Assembly (NCBI GenBank): GCA_902806565.1
Contig: CADCXA010000033.1
Span: forward strand, 1 to 64,000
Reading direction: 5' to 3'
DNA: 64,000 nucleotides
DNA from: Hypoxylon rubiginosum
Lineage: Eukaryota > Ascomycota > Sordariomycetes > Xylariales > Hypoxylaceae
Shown in pieces: positions 35,331 to 46,697 of the stretch (its first letter is position 1; each line of letters starts with the position of its first letter). A program made the position numbers and the translations under genes. The notes beneath the pieces were generated by a model that was not told the origin of the DNA, searched no databases, and saw only the letters and a list, made by a program, of their open reading frames with translations.

Positions 35331-36354
35331 CAGGCGAATTGGAGTAGTTATCGGACGATTGTCGTATATAATAGCCAATTCCATAGTTAAGTCAATAACG
35401 ACGGTAATAGTATTTTCCCATCAGGCGACGTTCAACCATTAAGAGTAAGGGACATAGGGAGAGTCTGAAAGGATAGGGGGGATTTCATTCGGAAAATATT
35501 CGCTTATAAGCCGATGATCGCCGTAGAAGAACTAGCTACGTCGACCCGCTCAAAGTCCAGTAATATTCGCTAGGCTGCTAGGTAGGTACCTACGCGAAAA
35601 TAAGATCCTTTTATATTGACATATGGCCGTGGGAAGGAAAGAGACAACAATATTTAGCGTAATTCCATGCCAGAAAGGGTCTCTCTCGTCGAAAGACTCT
35701 GAGGAAACAATAAAAGTAATGCAAAAATCGTTACAAGTTCCGGCGCCCGTAGGATATGGTAACGATGCCAAGAGCATGCGGTCATGAACGTAGCTGAAAC
35801 AGGGATCAATAAAACGCCTCATAAGCCTCTTCGGGCGGTGAGCAGATCCCCCGCTTGTAGGATGGTAGGACTGCGGCAGGGCGAGCAGCCACTTATATCA
35901 TCGGGCGTAACAAGTCTAATCTAACATGACCTGGAGAGAGCAAAAGGTAGCAACGATATCCAATCACGGACTGTCAGTGCCTATTACTTACTCATATTCC
36001 TATCTCCTAAGCGGCTCAAGCTGACGTAGCCCCATTCAGCCCCTTTTGGAGAAAGGTGATACCCTGCATACGGTGAAGCAATGCTTCCGCAGGTGCTGTA
36101 TATTTCATTCCCATTCACACGACAGAACTTCTACAGTTCACAACTGCCCAGTAAACCTGACATTGCAAGGAAGCTCTATTTCTTATTGATGTTGTCTCAG
36201 TGAGCACTACTGGCAGATATAGCATGAAGAGAGAAACCTAAGTTGTACCCCTTTAAATGCCCATTTGAAACGCCATGGCATCACCAATAATAACCCTCTA
36301 ATGCTTCCAAGCCATAGGAATTCACGGCCCGTAAGGTGAAGATATTTCTTCACC

Positions 36355-37341
36355 TTACAACCCCTTGCCAGGCGACTGCGGGAAATGCTGAGCACCTAAG
36401 ATCTGGAGAGCAGCATCTATAAGGTCATCAGTCGTATAAGGCTCATCAGGTCTCTTGAATCCTAGCTCGTAAGGAAGACGCTCGTTCTCTGCTTTTCATT
36501 AGCTTCAAATCTTAATACAGCACAAGATAGTCTCCATACCGAAGAGATACTCGACCCAGCTCTTGGGTACCGTCGCGGTCTTCTTGTCACCTAGGATAGT
36601 GATATAGGCAGCGGACTCGCCAACGCTGAAATTTGAGCCAGTGTCGGAAAGCTCGAACTCAGGGTTCGTAAGGTTGGAAGTCATAAGACGAGATGATCGG
36701 GCGTTAGCTGCCATCTGCATGGTGATTACGTCTCCAGTCCAAAACATCTTCGTCTGGTTGAAAACAGCTTCGTTAAATTCGGCCTGAGGTCCGAAATATG
36801 CGTCTTGACGACTATTAAGTTTCAAGTTAGTTGGATGATGATTCGATGAGGAAATTCATCTCGTAATCGCGCAATATATAACTCCCACGATCCGGGGTGG
36901 TAAAGTATCGAAGGGAAGGGAGGCCAAGATTAAAAATTGAAAACTGACCTCAAGCTACCGTCATGCTCCAGAACATTGTGACGACTGAGGTGGTCTAGGT
37001 CGAACCACGTTGCATTGGGCAGCGGGTTCGTGCCAGCCGCGGCCTCGAACAAAGTAGTCGAGAGTTTCGTGTCGATATTCAAAGCGGCTCCAAGAGCATA
37101 CACGGTCCTGTTTACGTCGATTGCCTTGCCTGAGTGAGGGAGGAATCCGTGATTCGCCAAAGAGTTAAGCATAGGACAGGGGGCCCGAACTGTTGAGAGT
37201 TAGGCACCGTGTATTAGTTGCTAGAGATTTCGATATCATACCATCACTTGGTCCGGCAGGCTCCCACTCGGAGCGCGGGTGAGCTGCGCCAAAAGAGGCT
37301 GTGCCTAAGGCAATAGTAGCGGAGATGTATGTAACCCTCAT
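36355..37341 (-). CDS. Short heme-thiolate peroxidase (chloroperoxidase/UPO family)
   Basis: Four exons (37341-37242, 37189-36949, 36811-36540, 36491-36355) join to 750 nt, 249 aa. Introns are 52, 137 and 48 bp; the second donor is GTCAGT. A signal peptide precedes AAHPRSEW. The heme-ligating cysteine is in APCPMLNSLANHGFLPH (C38). The family motif LEHDGSLSRQD (E108, H109, D110) is intact. Length agrees with the short secreted peroxygenase class, which uses peroxide to oxygenate or halogenate organic substrates outside the cell. Substrate is unknown. Several N-glycosylation sites (NRT, NAT, NQT, NLT, NFS) are present. No biosynthetic partner adjoins it. Confidence 0.92.
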
Positions 37342-40300
37342 AGTGACCTGCTGTTGACCTAGTTGGAATTAAGATGCTGTGCTTGTGCCGTGTCGTGTAG
37401 GACATAGAAGAAGAAATACTGGTGGCGTCCATGGCCTTATATATGATCGAGATGAAAGGGCGGGTACTCAGCCAGGAGTACATGACGACCCACTACAGTA
37501 ACCTACAGGTAGCATCAGAAGCGAATCCATAATCTTAGCCTAATAGACGGGTTGCAAATAATGTCTGCCTAACTGGCGGAGCATTCGAAACGTCCTGATG
37601 TGGCTTCGGTCAACTGCAAAATAAGATTGCCGCGTCATCGTCACCGCGACGGCCCTTCAACGGCTGAACGGTTCACACCCTACCCATATCTAGAGCACTA
37701 AATGGCTCAGTATCTACAAGAAATGCGAGAGACCCACGCGAATCTTGAACTGCCATGGACCCATACGGCAGATAGGCGGAGCCGGGACGAGCCGGGGGGG
37801 ACTCGACAGGGCTTAGAGCCTCTCGCGACCAGTCCCATGTGGTGGGTTGATAGTCAAAAATTAAGCTTATGGCGCCCGAGGACGCCGTAAATCGTGGCGG
37901 AGCAGATATGGTAACCAAACGCATGCTGAGTAAGGCTCTCCTCCGATTGGTTCCCGTATTTTCTCGATCTCTCCCCCTGAAATCCTGGGCAAATGAGCAT
38001 CGACTCATTATAAATGAGGGGATCGTGCGTAGAACAGCAAAGCATGGATGTCACGGTGCAGATACGGGGTATATATGCAGCAACACCGCCAAGGGTGGTC
38101 GGGCTCGGAAAGTATACATGTCGTTTGAATCTCCGTCGGGTTTTCCAACAATAGGGGCGCCGCTACTGGCCGGTTGACCCGTTCTGTAAGCGCATCGGCT
38201 CCGGTCGAGCAGCCTGTTGAACTTTTGAGTCGGGAGAACTAGTCAACCCGATTCTTCCTGAATACTATCCGTAGGTGCATATGACCTTGTACAGTCGTAG
38301 CAATTATAGATGGCGATCATAATCTCGTCTTTCTGGAACATCTGCGGATGATTTCTAGATGCGCCTCCTTTTTTCAATCGAAGGAATCTCAAACTTACTG
38401 TGCCACAATAACGCCTCCTGTTATATGTAGCTCCCGTATTCTTGGAGCGAAATACGACTTGATCGCGATAATCGCTTATACAAAGATAGGCCCCTCAAAG
38501 GTATACTTTATCCCGGATCAATAATAATAAATTTTCCACTTCTTCTACTTTCACCCTCTAACCCGCTTGTACGAGCTCAGTCATGCGGTTTAGATACCTT
38601 ACCCACAGCTGAGCTTCGGGTCATCCCGTGATGCAGAGACTAATATGTAGAGGTACTGAAGTAATCGTAGTTATCATATACAGTTAAAAGGTATGCTCTC
38701 ATAGAAACTCAACTAGAAGTGCTTAGATGCGACGTTACTCGTACCGAGGAAATAACGTGCATTACCCCTGAATCCTATGTGATTACGATTAAAAGCTTGG
38801 CTTCTTAAGAACGGCCGGCCATCTACGTCACAGACTTCAATATATGTCTTAGATGAAATTGGCTGCGTTTAGTACGAATACCACGCTATCCATCACTAAC
38901 TTTTGACTCGTAGATTATAGCAAATAGGAGGTTCAGACCTAGTTCTTTTCAGATGCCCATAAGCTTACGAAAACCTCTTTACCTCCTTAGCTCCTTACAT
39001 ATGTGACCATACTTTCGAAGGAAATTTCCACATTGGTAGAAGTGATATACAGGTGAATTAATCTCGTGGATAGATCACGTTGAATACTAACGGGGTCCGC
39101 GTCCTTATACTATCCCGCCCGAATCAAGCTAACCTAGTCCTATGAAGCACAAGTTATTATAGTCACGCTCCAAAGTACTTCACCGTAAGAGCATCCTGAT
39201 ACCTCGCTAGGTACCTAGGTAGCCAAGTAGGAGGTAGATAATAAGTCCATGGTGGTCGTAAGTCTTGTCGGTGAATCCCCTAGAGCCAATGAAAAACGCA
39301 TGAAAACACGCGGTTACTCTGGCCCAGTGTGGCTATGGCGGGAACTCGGCATAACCATTTAGGTAACCAAGTCGTCAATAAGCTAGATGGATCCAGTTTC
39401 CGGATATTTGACGGCTTTGGCTATTGAGTATGTTAGGTATCTGGCGATGGCGTATCCTATCTCTTGGCGGAGACAGATCGATTTTGATATCTAGGACCGA
39501 CCCTTCTCTAGATGATGTTATCACATTCGTGGTCAGCTGCCTCGCGGCATTCGCCGTGGCTGAAGCGAACGTGTCGTCAGCTTTTCCAATTGTCGATCAA
39601 TTGGAAAGATCTATTCAGCTTAGGCCTAGGATTCCGAAGTAAGCAAAGCAGAAAGGGCATATGGATTCATTCCTCAGGAATATATAAAGTAGTATAACTA
39701 AAAAGGGGCATTCCTCATACTTAGAAAGTCATTATTAATAATCAAACATTTTACCTCTATATTTCCGGTGTGGTTCCGGGAGAATATGATCCATAACCGT
39801 TGCTCGTTATAGTTGTATTGGGCTGTGTCTATCTGTCACTTACCGAATAGGAAATATGCTATAGAGACTAGACATTTCCTGTATCATTCCGCACTGCACT
39901 TCAGTTACATTTTTCGTGCCAGCATCACCGCTCACAGCTGCCAAGCATATTCGCCTTTACGCAAATCTTCCGATAAACAGAACCTTAGGTCAAATCGCTG
40001 TACGAGAGCAGAATGGTTACATATTTCAGAAGGATTCCGTTGCTTGCGTACCTTGGTACCTTCTAGGGTTACATTGTGGCTATAACCCCTTTGTTGACGG
40101 ACCGGTTCTCCTACCCCAAAGCCCAAGGATCATAGAATAGAGCGAGCCGTTACTTTCACGAAAGCAAGCGATGATAGCTCAACGTACTTCATGTATACCT
40201 TCGTGTCCTATCGTAACCAATATTTAGATATAATTGCCAACTGTTTGCCCCTTTTATGTTCTGTCACGCTGACCGTCATGTGATTAGTCACTGCGTATGA

Positions 40301-43291
40301 CCAACTTTCCGGTGGCATTGTTAATGAATAACGAGATGAAACATCGAGACACTTAGTATTCCCTTTGATATTATCATTAAGAGGCACTGACGGCCAATTA
40401 GTTGCTGAGCCGTCCTGAAAGAAAAGAGACAAACAGAAACTGAACTAGGAGGTAGTCATAGAAATCCGAATACCGGCAGTCAGAGAAGACTCGGTTTGGA
40501 TCTGTAGTACTCATCCCTCCTAATCACACGAAGTAGGACGTGGCCTAAGCAATGATGTCCCACGCAAACACAAGCTAAAAGGAAATGGATGAATACCTAC
40601 CTACCTGAGGTGAATATCTACTTAACGCACTGAACTGTTTTCGTAGAGTCAGGTAGTTATCCGGTGCAATTCGAACATTGGCATGAAAAACTGAATCACG
40701 TAGTCCTTGAAAACACAAATCCAAGACAAAATAAGAGTTCCTCCTTTTTCTATCGAATTCGGACACTGCCTGATACTTTTCAAGCTGCCGGCAGAACATC
40801 CGGCTATCTACGACTTTCACACTCAGTTCTTTTGCCCCTTGCATACCTACTCAGACCTGCACACCAGATTCCAATCACGGAAACACGTTTCGACGCTCGA
40901 GCACTTCTCCCCTGCGATAGAGGCTACATACATGATCCCACCTGCTTCGGAATCAGGCTTCTCGCAGTTGGAGGACATCAGCGGGCGAAGCCGCAATGTC
41001 AAGTACATGTAGCAAGGTCCTTGGGGGCTGTGGTGGTTGCAGCGGCCGCGGCGGTGGCGGTCAAAACCTACCCCCGTTAAAGCTAATCGTCGGCGCCGGC
41101 AAGCCTTCCGGTGCAGAAGACAGCCAGGATCTCCCCCCTATTAACTGCGAAGAATGCAACCCTCCTGGCAAAGGGACACATCCGCCGGCACTGGAACCGA
41201 GGAAAATCTATTACCCATGTAATAGATCGTTGATATGAAGGTGGCGTACGATGCTGAGCGTGGGGCCTGACTTCTGGTTCCCGTCACCGCGGGTATAGAG
41301 TCGGGCTTTCGAGAACTTTCGGCCTATAGCTCTAGGACGCCTGCTTTACGTAGGCCATACCGGTTCTACAACCCTTCGGATCGCGAACCTTCCAAGAGGT
41401 GTTTGAGCCTTTTGTTAATAATCGGTTCATTTAGCAATTCTTTCTTGACAACACGGTAGATTAGTAGAATCTGAACTATCGACCAAACACGTCTAGATGC
41501 GGTTCCTCTTTGAAGACGGTGCCTGCTATGTGTTATGTTGAGTTCTACAAGGCATACCTACGATAAGTAACACGATACCCTTCCTGCATTGTTGCCATCT
41601 GGGTGCTTTAAAATCACCAGGAAGTCGAAGTGGAAGGCCACTCTAATACAGAGGATGCTCTAAGGGGCTTCGAAGACTCAAGCCGTATAGGTGACAATTG
41701 GAGCTCAGCAGCTGTAATGGCACTAGCCTCCTCGATGGCACCCTCTATGCCGTAGTTCAACTCTTTGACCTTGAAGATACTGGTCCGGCATTAGTCGTGA
41801 TAGCTATGATCATAGACTGGGCCGCCATCACATTCATATTCACTTTCCTGACGAACCAACCCCCAGCGTAGCTTTGAGTCGACAAGCGTTTGGAAATTGT
41901 CTAGTGGTAGATATTTCCACAGTAAAAGACCCCGTAATGCTTAGGAACTAGATCGCGGAGCGCCCGACACTCTAGCAGGTAGAAGCCAAGCCTCATCCGA
42001 AGAGAACACGGGCGAGCGACTGTATACGAGAGCCGTTGAAGCTAGTTTACAGTCAGTTTATGGATTGCTGATTATGGCATTCTACTAGAACCGACTAACT
42101 TGTATTATATTGGAAACTCGGGAGGCCAGACCGCCCATACCGACAAATGGACAGAGATGTACAGACAAGTCGCCGCCGACGAGCAGTGAGTATACGAGTC
42201 AACTACCCAAAATATCCTACCGCAATGCAATCTTCAAATGTACATCTACTAATAGCGATCTAGCAGGAGAAGAATACCGCTCCGAGTCCCCGAAGAGTGC
42301 GGTGACCACCTTACCCACCTGCGTTATTCCTGAGGCTCTACAAATCGGTCGACTAGTCTGGGGGAGGTTTGCGAAACGCATATTGACATAGTCGACCGAT
42401 CAGTCAGCTTCGCACGATATTTCCAAGCTTCTACAGACGAGCATATTGGCAGCATTGGACCACGCCGCAAGATAGCTGATACGTTCAAAAATACTCCAGC
42501 TGATGATGTCGCCGGCTTGATTTGTGGCAGGCTGGCTAGCTGGTCCACTAGGTACGTACGACGTTGAGTTTACTACTATTCCGCTGCCAAGATCTCGAGG
42601 GCTAGAGTCTGATAAGTTTCCTAGCCCGCTCCCCACTCCTTCGTGATTGAAATACGGGAAAAGAAGGGAAAGGGACAGGCGGTAGATACACGGGATCCAT
42701 ACGATGCGGAGGGCAGGACGACGGATGAGCTTCTATCAAGGAGATAAAGAATGCAATAAATTACCTCGTCGAAGAGGAGGGCGCGGGTACGAACCGAGTG
42801 GTAGCTGGTTCTCACGGACCTCCCATCGAGTGGAAGGCATTCGTGAGTCGCGTGCAGGTCGGGGTGGATGGCGTAGCAGTGGTCCAGGGTTAGCAAATAG
42901 ACGGAGAGCCCTACCGGTCCAGCTCCTAGACGAGATAGGCCAATTCGACAATTACAATGGGTATCGCTATATCGTCGTTACATTTGGCCCTCGACCATTC
43001 ACATGGCGACTCTGTGACGTGTATAGCGGAACCCTCACATGCAAGGGAAGCTTGGGTGATGATATGGTGGCATGATTGTCCAGTCCGGCTGGCCTCCGAT
43101 GCTAACCAAACATTGGAACTCCGACTCCACCAGAGGAGGTCCGGTCGGGATGGCGAAGGCGAGCAATTGAAAAAATAATAAAAATAAAAACTGTGCGGCG
43201 TCGCAACCAAAAAGAGAGAGAGACGCAAAAGTTCCGATTCCAAGATTACGAACAGAATCCGCATCCTCTTAGGTAGGTCTAGGAGGTAGCC
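37342..43291. other. 6-kb gene-poor accessory region
   Basis: No intact gene is seen in about 6 kb. Frames rarely exceed 100 codons and lack recognisable motifs. Tentative relics are a coding-like stretch at 42,056-42,565 and shorter frames near 41,690-41,850. A palindromic CTAGGTACCTAGGTAG word lies at 39,209-39,224. The region looks like mutated former gene space and not a repeat array. No tRNA-like T-arm or rRNA was found by eye. Confidence 0.45.
42056..42565 (+). pseudogene. Possible multi-exon coding relic, family unknown
   Basis: Two protein-like stretches lie in series. The first reads DYGILLEPTNLYYIGNSGGQ and then TDKWTEMYRQVAADE, ending at a good donor (GTGAGT, about 42,183) followed by TACTAAT and CAG acceptor-like signals. 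The second (about 42,325-42,560) reads CETHIDIVDRSVSFARYFQ, then IGPRRKIADTF and DDVAGLICGRLASW, ending near a GTACGT donor. No start codon or full reading path could be assembled. It may be a gene with undetected exons or a remnant. I recognise no family. Confidence 0.3.
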
Positions 43292-45208
43292 ATGGAACAC
43301 GGTCCCGCACCCTCGCTCTCAGGCGCCGAATCTTTCCGCGAAGCCGGCACAGAGACGACGACGACGCCGTATCTCGGCCTAGACGCTAGCGGCGCGTTCC
43401 CCTCCGGCCTCGCCTCGCCCGACCCTCTCCTCGGCCGCCGCCACAACGACTACTTCCACTTCGACGGCAAGGCGCTCGACGACGGGGCTCCCGGCCAGAG
43501 CCGGGACATAACCGAATACGACCGCGGCCGGGACCATGAAGAAATCCTGCCCGATCCCATGCTGGAACTCACCGTCATGAGGAGCCGGCGTCCCGACAGC
43601 ATCGTCGCCGCCGCCACGGGACAGCAACCGCCAGACGAGGAGGCCGGCGGCGGTAGGGGGGCTTTCGTCGGCCGCTCCCAGGGCGTGCCCCCGGAGCTGC
43701 CGAACCTGGCCGCCGAGATCGTCTTCGTGCTCGTGTGCACGGCGGGCCAGGTCATCTTCGCGCTGACGTACGGCCACGCCAACATCACGCAGGCGCCGAT
43801 GCGCGCCGCCCTCGGCCTGCCAGCCACGCAAGTCCCGTGGCTGCTCGGCACGCAGCTGCTGGCCAGCGGCCTGTCGGTCATCGTGGCCGGCTCGCTCGCG
43901 GACCTGGCCCCGCCCAAGCCGCTCATGGTCGGCGCGTTCGCCTGGTCGGCCGCGTGGCACGGCGTCGCGGCGGGGGCCGTCTCCCCGCGCCTCAAGGCCC
44001 TGTACTTCGTCGCGCGCGCCATGCAGGGGCTGTCGCTGGGCGTCCTGGTGTCGGCGTCCATGAGCATCCTAGGCAGGGTGTACAAGCCCGGTGTCCGAAA
44101 GACCCGCGTCTTCTCTATAATGGCTGCCGGCGCGCCCTTCGGCTTCTGGGTCGGCTGCATCCACGGCGGCGCCCTGAGCGCCCACTTGCCGTGGATCTTC
44201 GGCAGCACCGCCATGTTCCTAGGCCTCGTCGCGCTGGCCGCCCAGCTGACGCTGCCGGATCTGAGTCCCGCCAAGGACAGCCACGACGCGGATGCGCCGT
44301 CCTTACGACAGTTCGACTATATCGGGGCTTTGCTGTCGTCTGTCGGGTGCGGCCTCGTGCTGTTCGGGCTGACGCAGGGGTCGTCGGCCAACTGGCACCC
44401 GTACACGTACTCGCTTATCATCGTGGGACTTCTGATGTTTGTCGCGTTCGCTTTTGTCGAGCGCTGCGTCGCGCGACCCTTAATCCCCAACGGTCTCTGG
44501 AAGACGCCCGGGTTTGCTGCGTTGCTGGTGTCGTACTTTCTGGGATTCGGGGCTTACAGTAAGTTTACCATCGGTATAGTTATGAGAACTGTGCTGGCAA
44601 ACCTAAAGGAGACGAAATGCTGACCACATCCCTCTTTCTTAGCCGGTGCATGGCAGTTCTACGCTATCCAGTTCTGGCAGCGGTACCAGGGCGCGAGCAC
44701 GCTCACTGTCGCGCTGTACATCCTTCCCAACGGCATCGTAGGGGTGCTCGCGGCGTGGGTTGTGTCCAAAACGCTGCATGTTTTCCCGGGACACTGGATC
44801 TTCACGGCGAGCATGGTGGCTTTCGCCATGGGCCCCATTTTCTTTCTACCGCAGACCCCGACCACCTCGTACTGGGCGCTGTCGCTGCCGGGCGTAGCCC
44901 TGGCTACTTTCGGGCCGGACATGAGCTTTGCGGCGGCGGCTATTTTCATCACGTCTAGCGTGCCGAGGTCATATCAGGGATCTGCCGGAGCCTTGCTCGT
45001 CACGGTGCAAAACCTGACATCTGCCATCATGACATCGATATCGGATACCATCGGCGTCAAGGTTGACCAACTACCGACCGGCGAGGTAGGGCTCGAGGGA
45101 CTGAGGGCTATCTGGTGGTTCGGACTCGGGTCCGCGCTGGCGGGGGCGCTTATCACAGTGACGATGGTGCGGATCCCAAAGGCGGAAGAGAAGGAGCATG
45201 TCCAGTGA
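43292..45208 (+). CDS. MFS transporter, DHA2-type drug/metabolite exporter
   Basis: Two exons (43292-44558, 44643-45208) with an 84-bp intron encode 610 aa. The ATG lies in GCCATGG. About 130 residues of polar, acidic N-terminal tail precede a run of roughly 14 hydrophobic segments starting at AEIVFVLVCTAGQVIFAL. The pattern (loop GSLADLAPPKP, FVARAMQGLSLG, a PSLRQFDYIGALLSSVGCG linker between halves, and a second bundle after the intron) fits proton-driven DHA2-family antiporters. These usually export toxicants or secondary metabolites. No biosynthetic genes adjoin it, so the substrate is open. The GC-rich codon usage resembles the HET-like pair. Confidence 0.88.
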
Positions 45209-45531
45209 GAAGTCTATTAAGCGTTGAAAGCTTGATAGGTGGCAACTATATGTTGGATATATCTATGGTTAATGCGCCTGGTAGTATGAAGTCGGGGGGG
45301 TTCTGAGGCCTTGTAACTTAAAGGTAGTTCCTGGAGACACTACATAGTGGCACGATAGACCAAATTGAACAGATTTCCATCTTTTGTTGGACAATATGGT
45401 ATAGGTGAGCTGTACTCTGCGGATTTAATCATCGTTGTATACCTAATGTAAATCGTCGATCAGGCTGGCGATGTGTTCTTGGGGACACTGTTGGTAACGA
45501 CTTTCTTCCTTTGAGATGATGTTATTTTAGC

Positions 45532-46060
45532 TTCGTTTTCAGCTCCAAATTGATTGCAAGATGTACGACATGCCAAGTCATGTAGGCAAACAGGTCGTCA
45601 GACGAGATCAGCGCCATACATGCTGTCGTGCTGAGGCCACCGTTGTTCTCTGCGCCACGTTGCACGAAATCAGAAAGACAAATAAACTTCTTGATGCGAT
45701 TGGCCCCGCGATCTTGATACTAGCTCATTAACGAGTTCGTAGAGGGTGGAGTCCAATGAAAACAAAGTATGCCCAACGCTGTAGATCCATACACAGCGCT
45801 GCTAGCAAAGGCTGCGTCGATATAGCCGTTGATCATCGACACGATCTCAGTGTCGCGCAAGTCGACGAGAGTGGCCAACATGATGGATACCAGGTAGGTA
45901 TATAGGGGAATCAAGCCTCTCCTATCCAGGATTACGCACCTTATTGACTCCATCGAAAGGACTTAGAATATCAACGGATTCGAGATCGAATTTGAAGCGA
46001 CTTGAATCGGAGCACTTCGACTTGACCTGACGCGCTGGTTGAATCTCTTCCTTAGAGAAA
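45532..46060 (-). pseudogene. Possible broken gene, family unknown
   Basis: On the minus strand a protein-like segment reads SKCSDSSRFKFDLESVD and SPFDGVNK, then a donor-like GTGCGT at the frame change. It is followed by LIPLYTYLVSIMLATLVDLR, MINGYIDAAFASSAVYG and an in-frame TAG (45,720-45,722). The same frame then stays open: IKKFICLSDFVQRGAEN, TTACMALISSDDLFAYMTW, ending LKTKLK at TAA 45,532. The TAG could come from CAG by C-to-T change. No domain is recognised. It sits between the exporter and the small membrane protein. Confidence 0.35.
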
Positions 46061-46115
46061 AAAAGACTATCAACGACATACTATGATACTTACTATAAAG
46101 TAATATATCGTAAGA

Positions 46116-46697
46116 ATGGAACAAGGCGGGGGACTCTGGCGGAAGCGCTATTTAATGCCGTCCTGGGTCCTGCAGGTCATCTGCTCTCTGGTCTTCGTGA
46201 TAGCGTCGAGTCTGGCTCTCGCCGCGGCGGATTACCTGCATGATAACCCGCCACCCGGCTCGTCCAACAACGCAAGCTACGAGGGCTACGAACATAACGG
46301 CGACCAGGCAATCGATTTAGTCCAAATCTCGGGGGGCGTTGCGATGGCGCTCGGTTTCGTCACGCTTATATTGGATATGGCCGAGATCGTGTTATACGAC
46401 CATCACCGGCTGAGCCCCGTCCTGTTGATCTGTTCGGCCAGCGTGAAGACCGTGGTCTGGGGTGCTTATCTTGTTCTTACCCTCAACGATCCCGTCGTGA
46501 GCGTGCTGGATATAGTAATAAGTCTGGTGCTCGTCATTACCAGCGCCGAGCAGCTTGTTCTCGGCTCCATGTACAGGCACCGCCAGCGCCAGGATCATCT
46601 TGAAGATCGGGATAGCTCTGAGACTGCTGATGTCGAAGGAGTTCAAGATAGGGCAGATGGTGGCAGTCTACACAGGGTCCTAGCGCATGAGTTATGA
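46116..46697 (+). CDS. Small four-helix membrane protein, unknown function
   Basis: Single exon, 193 aa. Hydrophobic segments are at about 18-40 (VLQVICSLVFVIASSLAL), 70-90 (GGVAMALGFVTLILDMAE), 101-120 and 125-147 (VVSVLDIVISLVLVITSAEQ). A Pro/Asn/Gly-rich loop after the first helix and a charged tail complete it. The topology resembles MARVEL-like or other fungal tetraspan proteins, but no diagnostic motif is visible, so no function is assigned. It has its own start in an AATGG context. The relic to its left is on the opposite strand. Confidence 0.6.
   Translation: MEQGGGLWRKRYLMPSWVLQVICSLVFVIASSLALAAADYLHDNPPPGSSNNASYEGYEHNGDQAIDLVQISGGVAMALGFVTLILDMAEIVLYDHHRLSPVLLICSASVKTVVWGAYLVLTLNDPVVSVLDIVISLVLVITSAEQLVLGSMYRHRQRQDHLEDRDSSETADVEGVQDRADGGSLHRVLAHEL

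Larger units (their letters stand above)
33333..36354. other. 3-kb intergenic region with repeat copy and relic, no intact gene
   Basis: No intact gene is visible between the monooxygenase start and the peroxidase stop. It holds the repeat copy at 33,799-33,880, a G9-10 homopolymer near 33,970, a decayed coding segment at 35,100-35,330 and a TAGGTAGGTACCTA word at 35,580. The remainder shows no structure I can support. Confidence 0.5.

Noticed and set aside
37673..38008. 111-codon minus-strand frame upstream of the peroxidase
   Set aside because: No motif, signal peptide or homologous feel; overlapping frames of similar size on the other strand.
40664..41080. 138-codon frame in the gene-poor region
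   Set aside because: Composition unlike a protein, ends in a low-complexity Ala/Val run, overlaps two other frames of similar length.
42788..42815. Resemblance to a large-subunit rRNA word (GTAGCTGGTTCTC)
   Set aside because: Only about 13 bases match and flanking sequence does not continue as rRNA.
43379..43960. 193-codon antisense frame in the MFS gene
   Set aside because: Composition artefact; the plus-strand transporter reading is unambiguous.
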